Of a stretch of DNA of 64,000 nucleotides, positions 56,301-64,000 are shown piece by piece. The notes under the pieces were generated by a model. It was given only the letters and a program-made list of their open reading frames with translations. It made no database searches and was not told the DNA's origin. The first letter of the stretch is position 1, and every line of letters starts with the position of its first letter. This DNA comes from Ochromonas danica. Lineage: Eukaryota > Sar > Chrysophyceae > Chromulinales > Chromulinaceae. The position numbers and the translations under genes were made by a program. The stretch covers positions 124,001-188,000 of the forward strand of contig VKHL01000007.1 in NCBI GenBank assembly GCA_015146655.1. The letters run 5' to 3'.

Positions 56301-56734
56301 ACTAAGAAACAGCCAATAAACAGGTGATAAACAGCACTACAACACTACACCACTGCAAATCCCACGCAGTAATTCCAGTGGAATTGCATGTTCTGTTTGA
56401 ACAAGAAAGGGCACGACTGTTTGCACCTGCTGGTCAAGAATAACAGGCTATCTAATCGATCTGTCCTTAATGAATTGAAGCTATCATGATGATCCGCGCA
56501 CAAAACAAATCTTATCATTTCAGAAGAGGAGCAAAGCAATATCTTATCCTCATTAACTCGGTCTAAATATGAATGTCATATCTCAGTTTAGAAAATAGAA
56601 AACAAATAAGATCATTTCAAAATTTTCAAACATCGAGGCACTGGAAGTGCCTTCTCAGTTTTGAGAGAGGTCCAGTCAGCAGTCATCCAGCAACTTGACC
56701 ACAAAGGAATTTTATGTAAATGTACTGTTTGTAA
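56301..56734. other. Spacer between the two Myb genes
   Basis: 434 bp on the 3' side of Myb protein 2 and promoter side of Myb protein 1. No open frame or repeat that I can support. Confidence 0.4.
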
Positions 56735-57828
56735 TTAGAGCAAAACTACCCCGTTAGCACGATGCGTGGTTTTCTTCGTAGATTTCTTTTCCTCTAGCTG
56801 GTTCAATCTTCTCAAACGGTACCATCGCCCAACACATTGGGCAGCAGTCTTGCCCGGGACAGCATCGGAGATGCTCTTCCAGCTTCTTGTCCCCAATGTC
56901 TGGATGGCTTCATGCAATAATCTGTCATCTTCGGGGCTCCATATTAACTTGGCGTGTCTCTTCCAGGCCTCCAATTCTTCCCCTCCAAGAGCCAAGAGAC
57001 GATTCCATCTAAAATGATCGGGTGTTAATACTCATCGCAGGTCATCGGTAAGAAGGTTGATAGGCAGACAACTTACTTCGATTGACAAGCAGCGCGCGAC
57101 TTTCCAGGAATGTATTGAGAGATAGACGGCCAGATAGATTCGCCATAGCTGAGGACAATTGCTTTCAGGCGGTCGATCTCCTCGTCAGTCCATCTGCACC
57201 TTTCTCCACTCATTCCGAAGCGCCTCTTGGAAGCCTTTCTCATCTTCGTCCTGTTAGATTTTGGCTTTGTGGACTATAGAGAAGAGAGAAAGAGATGTTA
57301 AGAGAACAAGACTAGATATGCTATTGGAGGGGCGGGGCTTACCAGGGAGGAGTCTGAATCTCGTGATGATGACGATGATGATGAGGGGGGTGAGGGTTTA
57401 CGAGGAGGCAATAGGAAAGGTCCATACTCTAACATAGCCTCCCAGCGCTCACTGCATTCTTGAGGAGACTTCCAAGGGAGGTAGATCTTGGCGATTCTGT
57501 CCCAAGCCAGCTCTCCCACTTCCTCCACAGCTCTGAGCAGTAGAGCCGAATCAACACAAGACCAGGGAGTGACTTCTGGCCTCTCTTTCAAAGGAGTATA
57601 GAGGTCAGATCCCTCTAATGGGTGGTAATAAAGTTGAAAGGACTGTTTGAAGGGAACAGGAAGTGGAAGAGCGAGTGTTCTCAAAGCATTGAGCATTCCT
57701 CCAGATCGAGGGAGGGTCAAGCCCAGGCTATGAGGCAGAGAGCACAAGACAGCGAGGAAGACAAAGCAGGCCCACATCTGGTAGGTGAGGGGCTTGAACA
57801 TGGGGGACTTGCCAGTGAAGTCTTTCAT
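56735..57828 (-). CDS. Three-repeat Myb/SANT protein with signal-peptide-like N-terminus (Myb protein 2)
   Basis: Neighbour and paralogue-like relative of the gene at 54802. Exons 57828-57343, 57273-57077 and 57008-56735, introns of 69 and 68 nt, 318 aa. Repeats: PWSCVDSALLLRAVEEVGELAWDRI with WKSPQECSERW; CRWTDEEIDRLKAIVLSYGESIW with RAACQSKW crossing intron 2; and IWSPEDDRLLHEAIQTLGTRSW with TAAQCVGRW. The N-terminus has a hydrophobic stretch MWACFVFLAVLCSLPHSLGL (about residues 18-37) that looks like a signal peptide or anchor, followed by a basic/Ser-poor region before repeat 1. Same strand, same exon pattern and same leader type as the adjacent gene, with 434 bp between; a local duplication is likely although the sequences have diverged strongly. 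Confidence 0.82.
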
Positions 57829-58198
57829 TCGGAAACTGAAAATTCATTTCTGGTCTCTATCTTGTCTTTGCATTCGCAGCGGACACTTGAAAACTGGCTT
57901 TTCTGTGGCGTTTGTTGAAGCTGGAAGCTGCTCATTGTGCAGCGGAGAGGTGTGCACAATTCCATGGAATTCAATCACTCCTCGTTTCCAATAGTCTATG
58001 TACAATATGCATGTGTGTAATGCGAGTGCGAGTGGAGATACAGCTATGTTCTTCTTTTCACAGAACAAAGTAGAGAAGGTAATCAAGTGAGCCTTCTCGC
58101 GCAGCTATAAAGACACGACTCTCGGACCTCTCCAAAGTCATTCTAAGAGAGGATCATTGTTAAGGACATGCTTTATTACATGAGTTACATACCAACAT

Positions 58199-61100
58199 CT
58201 AAGGAGCTTGCTGGATTTGTTTATTTCTCTGTTCACGACGATAGAGGATGACATCACGAAGCTTCTTCCACAAGGCCTCCACCACCTCCCGAAAGGTGCT
58301 GCCAGACAAAGAGAGATGAGCGAAATACAATCAACAGATGACATCTCAACACTGACCTGGCGAACTTGCCAATGTTGACCACGCCAAAGTCTTCAATTTG
58401 CTCTAACATGAAGTTGTAAAGTGTGCCATATCCTGGACACAAGAAAGCAAACACATGTGATACTAAGATGAGAAGAAGAAGATTGTGAAGGAGTCAAGCC
58501 TTGGCAGCACCTTTGTATTCCTTGGCCTTTATCTGTAGAACGCGCATGTTATAGGTGATAGGCAGCTTCATCTTGCAGGTCGATCCTATGGGGTTGAACT
58601 CATAGTCCATTCTAACACAAATATTACCGATAATACTAAGTCACGCAAAATTACAACAGAAATGAACACAATCTGTTCGTTACCTTGACTTGAAAATCAT
58701 CATCACACCGCGATCGATGACATAGAAATGGTCGCGCCAATCTTTGGTCAACATGGACTTGGTCGAGAAGCGTGTCAAGATATCTCCAGTTATCTTTGAC
58801 ATCACCTAAGAGAGAAAGAAAGAGAGAGAGGAGACATATTGTCATATTAGGAAGTCTAAGAAATTTTCACAATAATGCAATTACCCGAGCTGTGACGGGA
58901 TCCACGTTAGTTCCTCTGGAAGAGGACGATTTGACACTGTCATCTAAAGTGCCCATACATCACAAAGATTATTTGTTTAGGATGTTATTAGTAAGACAAA
59001 GGAAAAAAAGAGGAGCAGTACCTACTAAAACCTTGGTAATGGGCTTGAGATCTTCATCTTCCTCCTCCACTTCCTCGGATTGATCTGAATGCAGGCTATA
59101 GGCCCGGCGGAGACGACGCATGACATCTTCGGCAGAATCTTCGTGATGGTCACCAGCCTCTCCATGGCTGACAAAAGGGTCGTCACCAAAGAGATCTGTA
59201 GCAGCTGCCGTGGAAGGAGTGGAGGTAGTCGTAGTAGGGGCGAAGGGATTGCTGGGAGTGGAAGCTGCAGCATTGGTAGTCGCTTTGGTGGGGCCACTAG
59301 CAAAGTCAAATCCATCCAACAGATCACCAGTAGGGGCAGCACTCGACTGCTTGGCTGCTACGAAGGCAGCAGTATTGATTGCTCCAGTTTTAGGTGCGGC
59401 AGTAGGTCTAGAGGTTCGTGCAGGGAGAGGAGGAGGAATGCGGGCTGCCGCCGTTGGTGCTGATGACTGTACCACTGCAGCTGGTGCGGGAACAGAAGAG
59501 AAGATATCCAAGTCACTACCACCAAGGAGATCAGCTGTAGCCGCTACAGGCTGCTTTTTAGCGGGAGGAGCAGGAGTAAAACCAGCTGCAAATGGATCAT
59601 CACAAGGCCCAAAGGTATCCTCCGCCGCTTGTGTCTCTTCCAGAAGGGGTTCTCCGAAAGGCGCTGCTTTTGAAGGTATAGGGGCAACACTACCCAAACC
59701 AAAGGGGTCTGCGTTTGATGAGTCCATTCCGAAGGGATCAGCAGGTAGAGTTTGTGCAGGAGGGAGGCCAAAAGGATCTGAATTGCCGATCTGGCCTGCA
59801 GCAGGGGCCACGGGAGGAGAAACCACATTAGCAACTGACGGAGTCACGTTAGTAGCAGGGGGGAAAGTGGGCGCAGCGGAAGCATTCAGAGCAAAAGGAT
59901 TCGATGGCATCTGTGTGGATCCTCCTGGAGGAACAACAGTAGTACTTGTGGCAATCTGCGGAGCGGCCACACCGACAGCTGGCTTATTGGTTTCCATAAG
60001 AGTTTTAAGAGGCACACCTGAAGCGATGGTAGTTGTAGCAGCAGCAACAGCAACCACAGGTTTCAATGGAGCGATCAGCACCGCGAAGGGATCGCCACCT
60101 TCGCTTCCTTTTTCAATTGCAGGTTTACTCACAGCTTTAGGAGCAACCACCGCTGGCGCAGAAGCAACTGCAGCAGGTGCAGGGACAGGAACTGGAAGAG
60201 GGCGGTTGATGTGGAGATCGAAAGGGTCATCATCCAGCTGAGGAGCCAGCTTTGGTAATCCAACCGGATTGTCATCTTCCAAGGGAAGGGAAGGAACAGC
60301 AGGAGGAATCTCAGGTGGTACAAAGCTGGGAAGTTGGGGAGCAGCGACAACAGGGGTTACTATCTCAGGGAAGCTGGTTGGAGCTTGCACAGTATTGGGG
60401 ACAATATTCGAAATAGGTGAGGCAGCAGCAAAAGGGTCACTGACCGCTGCAGCAGAGGAGATTGTAGTCGATGCAGCGAAGGCATCACTAAATGAATCTG
60501 TTGCAAATGCATCGTTCGAAAAAGAACTGGCTAGATGAGTAGAGCTCACAGGAAAGCTTCCCACCGCAGAAGATCCGAAGACATCGTCTTCAGCACCGTT
60601 GCCAGAAGGGGCAAACGGATCAACTGCTGATGAGAGAGAGGTACTTGGTGCCAAAGCGACAGAAGATGGAACATCCCAAGCCTTCAATGCGACGGGGCTT
60701 GCCCCAAAGTCAGAAGCACCAAAAGGGTCTTGCTTTGCGAATGATTCACTTGCGAAGGGATCACTGACAGTAGCAGATTTGGCAGTCTCCACAGCGGACC
60801 GGAGATTAGCACCCGATCCATGTCTCTGTGGCTTCTGAGGAACTACTGCTGGGTGCGATGGCAATGCCGGAGGATCCATACTAACAGCAGGCTTGCTAGG
60901 TACAGGAGGAGTGGCGATGGGAAACGCAGCAGGTGCCTCAAATACTGGAGGCACAGGAGGTGGTGCCTCTACTAGCGGAGGCGGCACAACAGGCACTGAT
61001 GCGACAGGTAAAGATGGTAGAGGGGGAGGAGAAGACAAAAATGGAGACATAGGTGGAGCGGCAGGAGGTGGGGGAGGGAGACTGACTTCCTCCTCCCAGG

Positions 61101-61690
61101 ACGGCAAAGCTGCTGGAGGAGGAGGTAGACTCACTTCTTCCTCCTCCAAGGATGGCAAAGCAGTTGGAACAGGAGGGGGAGGAAGAAGAGAAGGTGAGAG
61201 AGGAGATGGAGGTACTGCAGGCAGTGGAGGAAGAGGTTCTGTGGGTGGAAGAATAGGAGGTGCTGACACTGGCACTGGCACTGCAGCTGCTGGTGGGAGA
61301 GGCAGAGGAGCAGAAAAAGTCGCTAACTCAGGTTGTGGTAATGGTGGAGGAGCCATGGGAGGAAGAGGTGGAGGTGCTAGAGGAACACTGGGCGCTGCTA
61401 GATCAAAGGGATTGAAAGCAGCAGGCTGGGCTGGAGGAAGGGCGAAGGGGTCAGCCGTTGGAGCAAAAGGATCTGCAGCAACTGTTGGCGGAATTGGGTT
61501 AGACGGTGGGTCCTAAGAAAATAACAGAAATTAGAAATGAAAGACGAGCAAAACAAAGACAGACTACTTCAAGTTGTGTGTCAGTACTCACCACCGGAAC
61601 AGAGGGTGGGGCAGGGGCAAAAGGATTTGATGGGGGAGCGCCATGTCGTGGAGGTTTGCTGGGCTTGCCAGGAGCAAAGGGATTAGACAT
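58199..61690 (-). CDS. Pro/NPF/DPF-rich PH-domain protein, probable endocytic adaptor
   Basis: Seven exons: 61690-61592, 61512-59022, 58943-58885, 58805-58684, 58611-58511, 58432-58357, 58298-58199; introns of 58-79 nt; 1015 aa. The first 850 residues are disordered: an N-terminal MSNPFAPGKPS, a 150-residue polyproline region, and many NPF and DPF/DPFG tripeptides (for example SNPFAP, NPFDL, NPFALN, DPFAS, DPFGA, DPFGM). NPF motifs bind EH domains and DPF motifs bind the AP-2 ear in known endocytic proteins. A coil-like acidic stretch SDQSEEVEEEDED precedes the C-terminal PH-like domain (about 880-1000): MSKITGDILTRFSTK, DWRDHFYVIDRGVMMIFKSR, YNFMLEQIEDFGVVNIGKF and the closing helix EVVEALWKKLRDVI. 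Membrane-adaptor function is inferred. The single large exon contrasts with five tiny exons for the PH domain. Confidence 0.85.
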
Positions 61691-63171
61691 CCTCTAGAGA
61701 CAGAAGTCGGACTTGAGCTGAGTCTAATCTAAAAATGGTCGCAGCAGATCAGCAGACGCGTTGGGCATTGTGAAGTTGTCCAGGAAAACTACCTGGCTGG
61801 GCCAAAAAGTCCGTTTCTATCGCACCTCTTCAAATCCCTCTGGCCCATGGGGATGTGCGGTGTGAGATCCGGAGGTGCACCAACCTGATGTGTAGTAGAT
61901 TACAGTAGGAACTTCCTAGTCTAGTTGAACTAACTATCTAGTGGATTGTGGATGGATCTTAGTCTTTTCATCAAAGGTTCGATTCAACTCACGAGCTTTG
62001 TGTATGGCAAGATTTTAATCGTATCAAAAAAAAGGCGGGGTGGGGGCGCTGCACTCGCTTCATAGCCTGATAGATCGACCCAATAGATAACCTAATAGAA
62101 AGATACGTGCAAGATAACCCCATTTTATCCGTTTTAGAATAAACTATATCCTTCTAGATTCTAAATAAATATATACATATAATTTAGTAGTAAAAGTAGT
62201 AGTAGTAAAAGTAGTAGTAGTAGTTAGTAAAAACCTTATATTTTGTCATAATATTATTTGTCGGAAGATATATATCAAAGCATATCTAAAATTTTCAAGT
62301 TGATAAGCATTTGACCAAGTAATATGGAGATCATCCCTGCAATAGGCGGTGCCCTCTTTCAAACTTCGATGAAATGCTCCCTCGCATCTTCCATTGCTCA
62401 ATGTCGGAGCCGTCCAACTGTTTGTTTTCCAACAGTTGTAAGTAAGTTTGTTTTCCACTGTTTCAAAAAATGGCCATAATTCTGACATTGATTGCCACGA
62501 CTCGATGCATGAGAGGTAACTAACAATAGGACCTTCCATTGATCCTTCCAGCGAGGGAATGGTAGTGCCACCACGCCTCTCTGCCATTCTCCCACAAATA
62601 TCTTAAGATCGTTACATCAAATAGGCGTTCGAACAGACTCAGGATGGTGATTGGCAACAACTTGAACACAATGCCAGTATGGTGCACCCCTGTCGGAGCC
62701 ATTTCACAAGTTTTCCTCCTCGGGTGAACAATCCACCGCAGCTCTGCAATCAAGGCCTCTCCTTTCGATATCTTGGGTTGCTTAGTTTGCCAGAATTCCT
62801 GTTGCTGGGAGTGCATGGACCAGCGATGACATTAATGGAAAAGACTGCTTTTCAATCGCCACGGCCAGTCTTATCTTTCCGTCCTGTGCTCCTCAGACGC
62901 TTCTAATCTAACCAAATCCATTTCAATTCGAAGATTTGACAATAGCGCTAGCTATCTTCGATTTGGGACAAGTGGCATGAATTGGTTGATCGTCCCCAAG
63001 CACAGACAAAAACAATAAAAGATGAGTTTAAAACCATCAATTTCGAGGTTTGCTTCTGGAAATCTGGAGCTGGTCCCAGGAATTCTTCGGAATTCTGTGC
63101 CCGCAGCTGTGAGCGAGAGCAACACAACAGGCCATCTTGCTTGCATTGGCATCTTGCACTCATCCATCACA
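61691..63171. other. Divergent intergenic region with repeat-like open frames
   Basis: 1.5 kb between the PH-protein start and Fe-SOD. 62187-62228 is a TAGTAG/TAAAAG short tandem repeat. Minus-strand open frames at 62246-62587 and 62520-62816 overlap; fragments such as ESWQSMSELWPFFETVE look protein-like but match nothing I can name, so they may be old mobile-element remains. GT-rich ATTTGGGACAAGTG and the last 200 bp form the SOD promoter. Confidence 0.4.
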
Positions 63172-63946
63172 ATGCAACAAATGCTGTCGATCTTCTTTCT
63201 CCTTACTTTTGCCTCCGCATTGGCCTTCAGCCCCATTCGTGCATCGACGATCATTAATGCTCGCGGTGAAGCCACGACTTTGAAGGTGCTAGATTATTCT
63301 TCTTTCTGTCCCAGCAATGCTGAAACTCACCATCTGCTTGAATGTTATTCAGGGCGTTGTTCTGGAGGATCTGCCCTATCCCTATGACTCTTTGGAGCCT
63401 CACATCGGTCAGAAGACTCTCCACATCCACCACGACAAGCACCATGCTCGTTACGTCACCACTGCCAATGATCTGATCAAGGGTACTGAGCTGGAAAATG
63501 ACGATGTGGTGACTCTCATCCGCAAGGCTCATCAGGCGAAGAATACAGCATTGTTCAACAACGCTGGTCAGTCCTTCAACCACGACTTCTACTGGAAGTC
63601 GATGAAGCCTAAGGGTGGTGGAAAGCCCACTGGCAAGCTGGCTGAGCTGATTGAGAAGGACTTGGGTGGTTATGACAAGTTCCGCCAGGAGTTCGTGAAG
63701 GCTGCCACGACCGCATTCGGATCTGGTTGGGCCTGGTTGGTGTGGACTCCCAAGGGTTTGAAGGTGACTCAGACCATTGGTGCCGGCAATCCTTGGACTG
63801 AGGAAGGTCAAGTGCCATTGTTGACCATCGATGTTTGGGAGCATGCATACTATTTGGATTATCAGAACCTCCGTCCCAACTACATTGACACCTTTTTGGA
63901 CCACTTGGTCAACTGGGATGCAGTGGCTTCCCGCCTCCCAAAATAA
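63172..63946 (+). CDS. Iron-type superoxide dismutase, plastid-targeted
   Basis: Converts superoxide to O2 and H2O2. Exon 1 63172-63285 encodes the leader (38 codons), a 67-nt intron follows, and exon 2 63353-63946 encodes the enzyme; 235 aa. The leader MQQMLSIFFLLTFASALA|FSPIRAS is a signal peptide with Phe right after the predicted cleavage site, then a short Arg/Thr-rich transit segment: a red-lineage plastid leader. Metal ligands and core motifs are present: HIHHDKHHARYV, GQSFNHDFYW, AFGSGWAWLVW, and DVWEHAYYLDYQN. The AGNPW...PLLTIDVWEHAYY wording suits the Fe/Mn superfamily, more Fe-like. As in PPDK, the intron sits at the leader/enzyme junction. Confidence 0.96.
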
Positions 63947-64000
63947 GCTGTTTTGTGTAGTGTGAGCATGACAGTCATTAAACTTTAATCATCATCATCA

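Noticed and set aside
59210-60241. Plus-strand open frame of 343 codons
   Set aside because: It is the antisense of the low-complexity Pro/Ala-rich exon of the PH-domain gene; its Gly/Ala-rich translation is a by-product of that composition.
60893-61516. Plus-strand Gly-rich open frame of 207 codons
   Set aside because: Antisense shadow of the polyproline region of the same gene.
62246-62816. Minus-strand open frames near the SOD promoter as a host gene
   Set aside because: Frames overlap one another, are short, and match no family that I know; left as possible old repeat sequence.
1-64000. CRISPR arrays, bacterial operons, rRNA or tRNA genes
   Set aside because: No direct-repeat/spacer arrays, no Shine-Dalgarno-led operons, and no cloverleaf or rRNA sequence that I could recognise by eye; the gene structures are eukaryotic. 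A tRNA scan was not possible here.

Overview
The window is nuclear DNA from a compact eukaryotic genome, most likely a flagellated alga with a red-derived secondary plastid (an ochrophyte stramenopile is the best guess; no rRNA or plastid gene is present to prove it). Evidence: (1) about 45 short GT-AG introns, nearly all 57-110 nt, can be read by eye in protein-coding genes; (2) two clearly plastid-type enzymes, pyruvate phosphate dikinase and an Fe-type superoxide dismutase, start with a signal peptide whose predicted cleavage site is followed by Phe (AHA|FAIN and ALA|FSPI), the bipartite leader of red-lineage complex plastids; (3) a complete axonemal dynein heavy chain implies a motile flagellum; (4) two tandem secreted lysozyme-like genes would suit a phagotrophic or mixotrophic life style.

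Layout. 1-10 kb: 5' part of a methionyl-tRNA synthetase (-), an unrecognised 740-residue-class protein (+), ribosomal protein uL2/RPL8 (+), DNA polymerase delta catalytic subunit (-, 6 exons). 10.4-23.2 kb: one inner-arm dynein heavy chain (-, 4 exons, 4174 aa). 23.6-30.5 kb: a membrane-anchored START-domain protein (-), a Lys-rich nucleolar-like protein (+), a SET-domain (RuBisCO-LSMT-like) protein (-), an eIF4E class II/4EHP-like cap-binding protein (+, 7 exons), and a DUF1823-like protein with a secretory/plastid leader (-). 30.5-33.4 kb: the only gene-poor, repeat-rich block, with a pair of inverted ends, two near-perfect hairpins, and a 340-bp palindrome made of two tail-to-tail copies of an element end. 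33.4-45.7 kb: a RING-CH membrane protein (-), tRNA-splicing endonuclease subunit Sen34 (+), PPDK (-), GPATCH1/TOUGH G-patch protein (-), COMMD5-like protein (+), a mitochondrial inner-membrane-type protein (-), and a histidine-phosphatase/RING-CH fusion (+). 45.9-51 kb: two tandem lysozyme-like genes (-), a coiled-coil plus PD-(D/E)XK nuclease-like locus (-), microsatellites and a small hairpin element. 51-64 kb: APC/C activator FZR1/CDH1 (+), D-cysteine desulfhydrase (-), two adjacent multi-repeat Myb proteins with hydrophobic N-termini (-), a 1015-aa Pro/NPF/DPF-rich PH-domain protein (-), and plastid-type Fe-SOD (+).

The genes are mainly unrelated housekeeping functions, packed with 70-650 bp gaps and several short divergent promoters. 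The most unusual items are: the histidine-phosphatase/RING-CH E3 fusion; the fact that its RING-CH block is 156/159 nt identical (only synonymous changes) to the RING-CH block of the other gene 11 kb away in opposite orientation while everything around it differs, which indicates recent gene conversion or exon transfer; and the pair of Myb proteins that seem to carry membrane or targeting leaders. Exon coordinates given in the evidence were worked out by hand from splice consensus and frame continuity.
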